This document shows, piece by piece, positions 44,519 to 55,215 of a stretch of DNA of 64,000 nt; position 1 is the stretch's first letter; each line of letters starts with the position of its first letter. The DNA comes from Chlorophyllum brunneum (Eukaryota > Basidiomycota > Agaricomycetes > Agaricales > Agaricaceae). The position numbers and the translations under genes were made by a program. Below the pieces are notes generated by a model that saw only the letters and a list, made by a program, of their open reading frames with translations, did not search any database and was not told where the DNA came from. The stretch lies in the NCBI GenBank assembly GCA_963576785.1, contig OY756139.1, forward strand, positions 558,001 through 622,000, in the 5' to 3' direction.

Positions 44519-45446
44519 TGTCTCTTGATTCTCGCGTGATTGGCAGTAGGGTAGAGAATTAGTGACAGAGCTGAACAGATAGGGAAGTCGCGAGGGAAGA
44601 TGAAGGTAAAAGAACAAGATGTGGCAGTGGAAGAAGGAGGCTGCACGTCATGATCTTTTAGACCAACTCCCATCGTTACTACATCGGAGAACAATGTCCG
44701 TGTCGCCCAGTATTTGTTCTGTTCAAACCTACCCGTTCAAATGGTAGATCAGAATTCGGAATTGCTGTGCTGTTGGCTGGCAACAGCCGAGCAGTTGCTG
44801 CTAAAATTGATACACTGATGGCTTTCTTGACCTATTGGCACCCACCGCTTTCGAGGAGAGATAGGCGGTGGTTCAAACACCCGGTTATCGAATCCAGCCA
44901 ACATCAATTCCTTCAAGACACTTCTTGGTCAAACCTATCTGTGTTTGCATTACCTCTAGAACTCGTAGATTTTGTATCAGAGCTTCTGGTTGGATACAAT
45001 ACATGGGGGGCTGGTTTCATCTGGACTGACAAGACTTTCAAATTACCTTCGTGTCAGACTGCATCCACAGCCCACGTGCATGGCCAACGCCCAACGTCCA
45101 TAAAAAGCTTGCGGGCCGGGGAAAGGTAGGAAAAGCGCACGGGTGTTGGTGGTGAATATGCAATGTAGTACAAGTAATACATAAAGCGGTCAATGAGGAA
45201 ACAGATCACAGGCAAAATGCAGAAACGGTGTGTCCAACGTCTCTGGAGAGCATATCAAAAAGAGAGGAGAAAAAAAAAGTAATCCTGCGTCTACGTCTAA
45301 ACCAACCTCATCTTTTCAACGACAGGAACGTTGATGTTCTACAACAAAATATAAGCACTGCGTCGTGGCCAGCAAGGGAGGTGTCATATCAACCGGCGGC
45401 TCCGAGCCCACCAACAATCGCTCAACCTTCACCAGTCCGTTGGCGT
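44519..45446. other. Intergenic
   Basis: Open frames on the plus strand (44767-45129 and 45228-45824, the latter antisense to the phosphatase gene) lack recognisable content. Nothing else seen. Confidence 0.4.
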
Positions 45447-47194
45447 TCAAATAACCCAACGGGGCTGGTCAGGATAATACCCAGCCATGGGAGCTGCGTT
45501 ATCGCTCCTCGCATCTCCAATAACGTATTCATGGCCTTGCGAACGCGAGATGGAGCCGTAGTTGGTGACAACCTGACTCACCTCTTCACCCTCCAAGCGG
45601 ACGCGGGCCTCACGAGCACGCTGGCGGGAGCGCTTAAGGAGTTTGGAGACAGTATAGAGACCCATAAGGGCGACAAAGGCGAAAGCACCAGAAAATACAG
45701 CCTGGACATTGCCGACACCAGTGGCAACCTCAGAAAGATCGAAGCTAACATGCTTGGCCCTACAGATGTCCTTCCATTGCCTGTTGCTGGTGATAGCTGC
45801 GTTCTAGTGAGTGGAAGTGCGTGAGTATTGGCGGGGACAGAGTGACTGGAAAGAAATAACCTCAGCACGGTAAATGAACTCGGTCAAGGGGATGTCGGCA
45901 TGATGGCTGAAGACGTGGACATCCTGGAAGTGGGCGTTGGTTCCGTTCTTGAACTTGACGCGGAGGAAGTCACGGATATCAGGGGGGGAGCCACGGCGAA
46001 GCTCAATAGCGATGGCGGAAGAATACTCGGCTATATTCCAGAATGGGTCGGACATTAATTCCGGCGTGGATTGGACTGTTTACTTACGGATACCCCTAAA
46101 CTCAGGGTGCTCCTTGGTGATACCGGTCTGGTGGAAGAAGGAGATGAAGGCCTGGTAGGTGGTCTGGATCAGCATGAACTGGAGGGGGTCGCCGTTGAAA
46201 GCGATGCGCTCGAGGGAAGTAAGGATGGTGTGCAAGATAGTACGACCAGCAACTTGAATAGATAATCAGACTCTAGTCGGGAATTCGCCGGAGAAGGTCG
46301 CTTACTGTTACCAACGCCGTTAATGTCGTCGTCACCGAAAACACCATCCTCGTGGAAGTTGGCGAAGTGACGAGCCTGTTCAACGAAGGTAGGTGGGAGA
46401 CGGTGAGCATAGGTCCTGTTGTGGGTGAGTTCTGAGTTGACGAAGTCGTAGATCTTTTCAGAAAATTCAGTATGACATCATAAAGAGCCGATATTATCGT
46501 GCACTGACATTCCAGGCATTCTCGAGGGTAGTAGGGCGACCGAAAACGTAGTCCTTCACACCCTTGAAGAAGGGCTCAGCGTCCTTGGCCTTTTTCTTGA
46601 AAGACTCAGATGCATAGAAGTCCTTGATGTGCTGCTCAAAGGCGGGACAGTTGGTCCAGCTCTCGAGGGAGCGGTCGTTACCGGGCTCAACCGTCTCGAC
46701 TAAAGGTAACTATTTCAGCTGCGGTTACTTTTCATCTCACTTAAAGCTTACCGGGGACATATTGGTAGCCACCGAGAGGGGCAACGACGGTTGTCTCATT
46801 AGCCAGAACGATTTTGTTTTTGGGGGTGGGAGGGAAAAGACCCTGGAGAAGGGCAATAGCGGAGTCGAAAACCACGGTACCCTCGACACCAGCCTTGACG
46901 CGGACCTTCACCTCGTTGTTGTCAACGAGGTCAGAGCGGATGCCCTCAATATAGGAGGGAGAGGAGCTGTCAAAGTAGGTGGAACGAAGGAGAGAGCCGA
47001 GACGGTGAGACTCGACCTATGCGAAAAATATGCCATGAATTTGTGCACCAGGAAGTAGGGACGCGTATACTCACCTCACCAAGAGCGGTGGTCTCCGTGT
47101 TGGAGGCCGCATAGGTGTAGGGGTCCTGGTAATAGTTGTACCGATCACCGTTACGAGCGATGACTATTACACCGAGAACTTTTGACAACAACAT
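45447..47194 (-). CDS. Histidine-acid-phosphatase-like membrane protein with altered RHG motif
   Basis: Seven or so exons, the first at 47075-47194. The N-terminus is MLLSKVLGVIVIARNGDRYN, matching the position of the catalytic RHGxRxP of the phosphoglycerate-mutase-like superfamily but with Asn for the nucleophilic His. Further family marks are DPYTYAASNTETTALGE, SHRLGSLLRSTYF, ESWTNCPAFEQ, TILTSLERIAFNGDPLQFM and FSHHADIPLTEFIYRAE near the place of the usual HD motif. A transmembrane helix (VFSGAFAFVALMGLYTV) is followed by a basic, then acidic cytosolic tail ending QPRWVI. The topology suggests a lumenal domain anchored at its C-terminus. The missing His suggests a non-catalytic or altered enzyme. 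Confidence 0.8.
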
Positions 47195-48136
47195 TGCGTG
47201 TTGAGGAATCTATGCGGGTGAGAAAGGACGAGAAAGGACAACGCTGTCTGAGTCTGACGCCGCGTTTTCGACGCCCTTATAAGAGAGCGATAATGACACC
47301 TTGAGGATAGCGGGCTACCTAGTGCATCCTGAAACTGCATTCGTTGGGAAACAGCAAGGACTTCGCATGGTGATGGAAGACCTTCTACCGTCATATCGAT
47401 CCGTATTCGCTATGGAACCAAGTGTTATGCTTTGCATGAGGCTGCCAGTCACCACGCCATAGTAATAAATCGAGCTGAGGGCACGGTCCAGGGTCAATTG
47501 GCTGCAGAAAATCTTCTGGCAGGAGTTGTCAAATTCGCGAGGGTATCACAACTCATCTTCCATCCTAAAGCAGTAGAGGAGGATTTGGTGTAAGACTATT
47601 ACGATGAGGGTAGCTTGGACACACCTGGAGAAGATCATTCCCCCAACATGCGGGCACGTGGAGCGCGCCGCTAGTTCATTAATATTAGGATAGTATCGTA
47701 AGGTCATGTGAACGGCGTTTTTCGCGTTAAATCGAACAGTATATGAACAAGGGTTTTAGGGACGCGGGGATACTCCATAAGTGTCAGCAGAACACGAGGA
47801 AACTGGTACACCTCGACTGAGGCTCGCGACTTTGAGGACCAATCATTTTCACAAGGCAACCGAATGGTATGAGTGGTAGGTGCCTCGAGATGAGAAAACC
47901 ACAGGAGTATGGTGATTCCAGGCGTTGGTGATGAGTTCCCACAAGTGACAGAGTATGCAGGCAGACACGAGGATCAAGTTTGTTGTGCTTCTCGATACAA
48001 CAGCCGCAATCAATATACGATATCCGGTATTTAATCAACACCTGCCGTGGGCTTACGTGAATTCAGTCAAAAACTTGTGGATGGTGATCTTCAAACTTAC
48101 CTCGTGGTTCAACCCTACAAGGAGCCTAAGTAGTTC
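47195..48136. other. Intergenic
   Basis: Promoter of the phosphatase-like gene (CTTATAAGGG on the minus strand near 47278) and the 3' flank of SRP72. No gene seen. Confidence 0.4.
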
Positions 48137-49244
48137 TTATTTCCTCCGCTTTCCTTTGCTTCCACCGCTTTTGGTTGCAGAGGCACTTGGAGACCCTGAG
48201 GCGTCGAGCGCAGCACTTCCTTGCGTCGCACCACCACCGCGTCTCCTACGCCCTTGGTTGAATGTAGAACGCTCACTCTTTTTTAGCCATCGTTCGGGAT
48301 CCGGTGGTGGTGTAACCCCAGGTGTTACGCCAGACGGCACACGCGACATGCGCACTTTCTTCGGTTTATCAGCTGGAGCTGACTGCTGGTGCTGCTGGAC
48401 TGAAGGAGGGGGCGCAGCGAGTATTGAAGACGGGGGTACAGGGGGTGGAGCTGTTTCGATCGTATTCATGATAGAAGCGGGCAGAGCATCGATGGCACGG
48501 AGGTAGTCATTGTTGATAAAATCGAGATGTTTCTGCGCTGCTTGAAGGTTCGTTAGAATATCAGAGTGTTCTTCGGTATCCTGTCAGGTTTGAGCACCCG
48601 TGGGCCAGAAGTGAAGTAGCTATGACTCACAGGGTCGGTGCTATCCAACAACTCATTGTAAAGGTCGTAGGCTTCCTGATACAAGCCATCGCGATAAAAC
48701 TGGAGTAACGTTTTCAAGCTCGCCGTCACGCGTAATAAGACGGTGTATACACACCAATTGAGCTTCGAGGTGGGCCAGACCTCGATCATTAGCACTCTGT
48801 TCCTTGAGGGCCCTGATAACCTCTTGCGCCTCGGAGTCTTCATGAGAACGGTACAACGCATAGCCACGCTCAAAAGAAAGGTTCGATTTGTCCTGACTTC
48901 CGTGGATCACAGCAAGTGCTGGCTGGCATTGGTCTATCTGCAGCAGCAGAAAGAGCTTCGTGCTCAAGGCGTCGACATCATCGGGATAGATTCTAAGAAC
49001 TGAAACGTTATGATTAGTTCTCCGTGATGGTGTGAAGCAGCCAGAACATACTTTTATCACAGGTCTTGATAGCATTTGCAAAGTGACCACCATCAATTTG
49101 GGAGCAGAGAGACGAGAACAGTCGCTTAACCCGTTCTTGTTGAGAAACAGGTTTCTTCGGCGTATTTTTACGTGCACCAGACTTTCCCTTGGCCTTCGCC
49201 GCTGCCGTTCTGGCTTTGCTCGCTGTGGTCGATGGTGGTGGCAT
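48137..49244 (-). CDS. SRP72: SRP72, signal recognition particle subunit (compact form)
   Basis: Four exons join in frame (minus strand): 49052-49244, 48755-48999, 48631-48699 and 48137-48580, giving 316 aa. The N-terminus is basic, followed by TPR-like helices (RVKRLFSSLCSQIDGGHF, ILRIYPDDVDALSTKLFLLL, SFERGYALYRSHED, LAHLEAQLFYRDGLYQEAYD). The C-terminus carries the SRP72 RNA-binding signature PPPDPERWLKKSER and a Lys/Arg-rich end. SRP72 pairs with SRP68 on 7SL RNA in co-translational targeting. The family is usually about 600-670 aa; here TNLQAAQKHLDFIN, normally followed by a long TPR array, runs almost directly into a Pro-rich linker and the RNA-binding tail. Either the TPR array has been lost or this lineage has a short form. 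Confidence 0.82.
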
Positions 49245-49337
49245 TCTGGGCTGATGTGAATATCAGCCACCTTGGTGTGAGTATATCATTCCCACGCTCC
49301 CTGTCACTGACTTCCACCACCAGCGACTACAGAGTCA
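49245..49337. promoter_or_regulatory. 93-nt bidirectional promoter between SRP72 and pinin
   Basis: The two start codons (49244 minus, 49338 plus) are separated by only 93 nt without a TATA box. It contains agccaccttgg and a CTTCCACCACCAGC run. The genes must share a promoter. Confidence 0.6.
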
Positions 49338-50446
49338 ATGTCATCTGAAGAGTACGTATCCTGTTCTGAAATTGAGGCTTTTATTTACAACATACCATAG
49401 TAATCCACCGAACAATGCCGCGGCGGACGTAATTGACGTTCCGAAATCTGGACCGGAAACCAGGAAACGTCCACGACTGGACCTATCAGCTGTCGATGGC
49501 AATCGAGAACGAAAGCGCGGTAAAAGCATGTTCGGCCTCGTATTGGGAACCCTGAACAAGGCGAAGATTGAAGATAAAGAGCGCAATGCTAGTGAAGCTG
49601 TGTGTTCCTCGCCTTCTACCCATCGTGACGTTGTCAGCCACTGACAAATCCACGTCTTCCAGGCGAAAAAACGACATCTGATTGAGCAGAGACTGCAAAA
49701 CAAGTTACGCAAAGAAACTGACTCCGTTAGACGCGCAGAAGAAGCGAAAAAGAACAAAAATATAGCGAACCGAAAGGAAGAAGACTTACAGCTAAAAGAT
49801 TCAATAGTGCGCCCGTGTCTCTTTTCTCCACGTCAATTATTGCTCACATGTGCTCTAGTACAAGCTCCGACGGATACGGCTCCCTTTACTCGCCAAATTT
49901 CTTTCGACGTCCGATACTATTCCCGATGATGACTCGCCACTGCCGTCTACGAACCCTCTTACTCCGCCACCCAGGTCTCACCCTCCACCATTGTACTACC
50001 TTCCCGCAAAACTGACATCCGCACAAGAAAAATTTTTGACAAGACGAAAGGAAGAGGTATGAATTGGCATTTCGTTCCCCATGCATATGTACTCAATTTG
50101 CCCTCAGGTCAAAGAAGCGGTTGAACGTGAATGGGAGCTTTTCAAGGAAGAACGTGCGGTCGGTATTGAAGAGATCAACCAACTACGGCAACGAGCCACA
50201 GAAGACGAGGCCAAAGCCAAAGCCGAACGTGCTGAAGGTCAAGACCAGGCTGAAATGGAAACAGACACACAACCTCCCGCAGCAGAAGAGAAGCGCGCCC
50301 CAACCCCGCCCCTATCAGTGGCCCAGGATGCTAGCATGGATGTTGATGAGTCATCTGCCAAAAAGGAGGAAGAGTCTAACTCTGCGTCAAAGAAGGAGGA
50401 GTCTGTTCCTATGCAAGCTGACGATGACGATGCAGTGGAATATTAA
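49338..50446 (+). CDS. Pinin/SDK-domain splicing-associated protein
   Basis: Five exons (49338-49351, 49401-49599, 49663-49806, 49859-50056, 50108-50446) give 297 aa. The central pinin/SDK/memA region reads KRGKSMFGLVLGTLNKAKIE, AKKRHLIEQRLQNKLRKE, YKLRRIRLPLLAKFLST, LYYLPAKLTSAQEKFLTRRK and VKEAVEREWELFKEER. The C-terminus is acidic and Glu/Ala/Ser-rich and ends DDDDAVEY. Pinin links splicing and exon-junction factors in the nucleus; fungal homologues are less studied. The first exon encodes only 14 nt, which makes the start easy to miss. Confidence 0.85.
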
Positions 50447-50635
50447 TTAGTTTCCCCAAGGTGGGTTGAATATCACGAATCATCGTCAGCAATCCATTAA
50501 CTCAGAATATCCAGATTCATGTGTCCGTTGTCGTACGTTTTTCATCTTCATCTTCCTTCGAGTGTGTGGTTGGATCATTTAGTTGTCGACGCTATCCTGA
50601 GCTTTCGTGGTATTGCTTCCAACCACATCCACACC

Positions 50636-50872
50636 TCATGTTCGTAGGACCAGTTTAATTCCATTGATTTTTTGGCCTGTATAGGCCCCCAGCTGGTTCT
50701 CATCTGGACAAGGCAGACTTCGCATCACATATCTGCAATATGTGTGTAACTCAAGACAACGAAGCGCCCAGGCATGTCGCAGACTACAACATAACTCCAG
50801 AAGGTAAATGATAGTAGGGACGTGTTGGATCAACTCTTCTACCGCCTGCTCGATCTGTTTTCGGTTACTCAT
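50636..50872 (-). CDS. Possible small protein of unknown function
   Basis: A 78-aa frame starting MSNRKQIEQAVEELIQHVPT, then IIYLLELCCSLRHAW and a Cys/Tyr-containing segment, to GIKLVLRT. It has a protein-like amphipathic start but no recognisable domain. It lies convergent to pinin, 190 nt away. It could be real, a fragment of a spliced gene, or chance. Confidence 0.25.
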   Translation of the reverse strand: MSNRKQIEQAVEELIQHVPTIIYLLELCCSLRHAWALRCLELHTYCRYVMRSLPCPDENQLGAYTGQKINGIKLVLRT

Positions 50873-53800
50873 GGTAAGAAGGCGCTGCAAACATTGCCGG
50901 GTCCTTAAGTCGTCGCTCCCTAGGATCCCGCCAAGTACCCCACATTACCTACCCTCTCCTCAGGGTAAAACTTCCATCTTTGCCGACATGGGGTGACCAT
51001 TGTAACTCTCCGTTATAGTGGCACCGACTCTAGCCCCGCATCGGATAGGAAATGCAGTTGTTCTACGGTTTGAGGATAGCACCTGTCAGCCATTTGTGTG
51101 GCGAGGGTAATAACTTACTCGGTTGAGACACACTGGACAGGTATTGGGAGATTCGTGGCGTAGACCGCCTGAATAGGTCGCCAGTGCCGCAGCAGAACGA
51201 ACTGGATAGGTTCGGATCCGGTGAACTTGCATCCCAGTAGATTGCTCTAGGCACACCGACCACGTACAGACATAGGTTTACTGCGGAAGCTGCTTCTTCG
51301 CAAACGCGGTCGCCTTCCAGAAGCGGGACCCTGTCTTCCCGACCTGTGACCGCCACGACTTGCCCCTATAAGTGAATCAGAAAGGAATGTTTTTCTGGTG
51401 TAAGCCAATCGTAGCACCGAAGAACGAACAGGAGAATGATGACCTGCTCGGTTAACTCGACTTCCGGCCGCGTTCGCAAACGTGGCGACAAAGTTATAGT
51501 AAATAAAGGGCCAGAAGCAGTATGGTGCTTCGCTCCCGTTCAGTGCACCTCGAGTTATTTGTCTTATAAGCGCCTTCAGGATCTCCTGGTTCCCATTTGC
51601 CTACAATGGCTTTTGAGGGTCGCATCAGATTACGAAAAAGGAAGCGGGAATCCGACTGGACCAGTTAATATCCAGACTTCTCGAAGGACCCAAAGAAAGC
51701 TGCATACCATTCGTCCTTCTATATTTATCCCGCCTTTTGCGTCGGACGGTGGTGCTGATGGTGATCGACGAGGGCCACGGAGACTTGAAGCTTGAGGGAC
51801 CTCCGGGCGCCTAGGGTCGGCGGGGAGATTAAACCAATCGTATCTGTTGCTTATTTTACAAGCCCTTCCATGCCGTCACAGAGATGAAATATAGAAGGCG
51901 GCGAAGATGCGTTGGAAGTGCATAGGATTCCGGGGCTTTGTGCTTGCTAGTAGGTGACCTGTTCCGGAAAGGGAGGCCACACTGAACCAAATGAAGTGAT
52001 GTCCTGAACTTAAAGCTGGACGCTATTTGCGGGTGGTTCGATTGCCGGTTGTTTCTGTAAATAGTTGTTCGTGATATTGGAGTGGAGAGGGGGGGGGGTG
52101 GCGAATAATGCGATGTATTTGAGCAGTTTGGTAGGAACTAGGCGCCGGGAGTTAGGAGAGTGTTATAGTTGCCCAGGTCCTCTCGAGGGTCCAATAGCTA
52201 GGAGAATAACTTCGAGAATACGTCCTTGAGCTAGCTTCGTGTCCTTGAAGCAACCGTGCAAGTTCCCTAGGACTCAAGCCGCCATCTCTTCTCTGGACCC
52301 CCCACCAGAGCTGCCCCAGCGGCGCCCCATGTAACAACGTCCATGAGATGTTACAAGGACAAAGAGTTAGGTGACTGACCTGGGTGAAATATTTGGGGTT
52401 CTCTTGCCAGGTTTTCTTGAGACTACGCTGCCAAGGCGGGGGGTAAACTGGCAAGTGGTTGCCATGGACCCCCTCCAGGCCCTGCGATACCCATCAAACT
52501 TGGGACTTCAGGGTGACGAGAAAACAATTATCCAACTCCTCTAGATGTAGTCAAGCAGGACGTCTTTCAGCGGTGTTTCTCAGAAAACCGTGGCCACCGG
52601 TGGAGACGGGCTATGTCTGACTTGCGGTAAACAAATTCTAGGTTCGACTCGGAGGTTAGTCAAGACAAGCGACAACATATCGCCAATCTGATTTCAAAGC
52701 TAATTGACTCTTTTGGAACAAAGCCCCAAGTCCCCAGCTCTAGTTAGGTTCGTTAAATTTGCGCTGCTCGCTAAACATAACACGTTTATCGACTCAGACT
52801 GGTGGCCAGACCGTCGCCCCAAATTTATTGTTCGGGAACCACGCTGACATTTCGACGACAGATTTTGATATGTAGTCCGTTATTGTATATAAGATCTGAC
52901 GGAGCGATTTAACGTGTACGTATAGAATAGGATGTTTTCTCTTCAACATCCTGGCATTCTCCAAAATGGAATCGTCTCGTTAGAGGGACCGTAAATTTGG
53001 GATAGGATATTTTAACCCTTGGGCTTATGAATCAGCTTCGACCTGGAAGATCCTACAGCTGATCGCCAATGAATAGTTATGAGTCGAGATGACTTCGTGA
53101 TGTGATGAAGACGTGTAAGGACTAGGTCATTAGGGCGAAAAGATTTGTTGAATACCGTCTAGACCTATTGTTGGGCCACTAATCACACGCATGCAACAGC
53201 ACCAGAGGCGGACACCACAAGAAAATAAAATAAAACCATGCCATCTGGATTCTAAGAACGACTGCAATATTATCGACGCAGTATTGAAGCCCCGATATTT
53301 CCGCTCAGTTGGTTCACTTGCACATGGGCGGTTTCTCCCTATTCACAACTAAGAGCGGCGAGACGTGCTCAAATGAGTTTCCAAAAGGACACTAGCGCAA
53401 TCCACAATGGGCAAAGCTAACGGAAGGTATTAATATCAGGGTCCTCCACGCACTTACACATGGTTTGGGCAAGGTTGGGTGAGCAGGAAAATAAGGTTTG
53501 ATTTCGGCAAAGTCCTCTATTCAAAACGGAGATGACCTGATGCATCCCGAAACCAAAGCACCCGTGTCCTCAGAACCTTACTGCTGATCGTGCTAGAGAG
53601 AGGGTGAAGCGAATAACGCTCAGGTGTGATCACACCAGATGTCTTATCGATTATCGGTGCCGTTAGGCCGGAATAAAGAGGTTCACAAGATTTTAACGGG
53701 CATCAGACAGAAGCTGCATCGCCAAAATATTGGGGACATGGATGACAAGGGCCACGGCTATGTTTAAGTCAACGGAGATCTCTGGTTCAATTGAGTGCAC

Positions 53801-55215
53801 CACTGCCCAACTTTTGTACATAAATATTCCATCATTGACGAGCTAAGGGAATGTTGTTTCAACATACACATACACGAACTTACAGTACCACCCTCCTACC
53901 CGAGTCGGAATCGAGTTACCGCATGAACCTACTGTCATAAAAATTTGCGGCTACGTCCTGCAGGGATAGTCAGGTGTCAAAAGACTTCGACCGCTTTCTC
54001 GCTACCTTGAAATTGTACGTTTGCTCACCTCCTCGGTGTCCTCGACTGGAAATGAGTCCTGAATGCGAAGTTATTTCTTCTATCATTTACACTAATGTCC
54101 GAGCGCCCAGGACCCGAGGTTTGGTGCTTCTGAAATTTCTGTTCAGAAGACAAGAAAAAAAAGAAGTCAAAAATTTGTTTCTGTTTTTGTTCCGTAAGCC
54201 AATAAACGACGCTGGTCCGACTACGCGCGATTTTCGTGACTCCAAACATACAAGCCTGTCGACAATGTCAAGGAGCCTGTGAGGGAACAAACAGAGAGCC
54301 ATTTAACGACTTATTCCACTCACGCAGTCCCAGAATTGTTGGGGGTGGATGTAGGCGTTGACCCTTGCAGACTCAATGAAATAAAGTTGGGGATCGGCGC
54401 ACAGAAGGCTGGTCTTTTGGACTTTCCTTGGGCGGAATAGTTTGCACCCATCTGGTAATGCTCTTAGCGTCCAAGAAAATTGTTATGAACAATTGATTGT
54501 TGCTGTTGATGATGGTGATGGTTCGAAGTGGGTTCCACGGCGTGCGTGTCAGTCAAATCTAAAGTTTTTGGAGAGAACATTCACGTACCCTCTCGGCCAA
54601 CTCGCTGACAGTGGGAGGGTGAGTGTTGGGTGATTTATTTCCGGTGTTGTGGTCGTTTATCGACGGCGTACGGAGTTATCATTTTAAATCTGGGGGTGGA
54701 GTAGAACATGAGGCTCACAGACTGAAATCTAGGTGTGAAAAACGAGCAAAAGTCACCTTTTGTTCTCAGAACCGTTATCACCACTCGGGTACATATTTAG
54801 GAAACCCTCACTGTGAGATTCTGTTCTGGGCTAGGCCGCGTCGGCCATCATATCCTTGATGGAGGTTGTCTAACTGTTTGGGCGTCTCCCGTTCGACGAA
54901 GCCTATGTATTACGCTCTAATCCAAGGGCTCTTGGCGTCCCACATCGAGTCGATGCTGGACGTCGCGGGGCTCGAGGTACCTCACGAGCAAGTCCGCTTA
55001 GCGGGCCGGGTCATCAACGAAATGACTTTTGAGGGTGTTTAGTCAGCCAGAAACAGTCACGAGGATGCATGACTTGCGACCGTCGATGCAGCTAATGGGC
55101 AGCGGCTTCGCTGGCCGCTTGAATACATATGGATCCTGAGGGTCGTGTCTTTTAGCGCCGAACACGCAGCGACCTGACTCTTTCCTCCGACCACCACCAC
55201 CTTCTTCGTTCAGCC
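50873..55215. other. 4.3 kb gene-poor region
   Basis: Short open frames at 51063-51795, 52152-52454 and 53974-54860 have no recognisable content. Between 52455 and 53973 no frame of 60 codons exists on either strand. A G10 run lies at about 52089-52098. No LTRs, inverted repeats or transposase motifs were recognised. Confidence 0.4.

Noticed and set aside
45228..45824. 198-codon plus-strand open frame
   Set aside because: It is largely antisense to the well-supported histidine-phosphatase-like gene and has no features of its own.
51063..51795. Two open frames of about 97-119 codons
   Set aside because: No recognisable motif on either strand, and neither joins plausible exons.
52600..52680. 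tRNA-like ggttcgactcgg sequence
   Set aside because: The T-loop-like string has no pairing T-stem, and no acceptor stem or A-box at the right distance was found.
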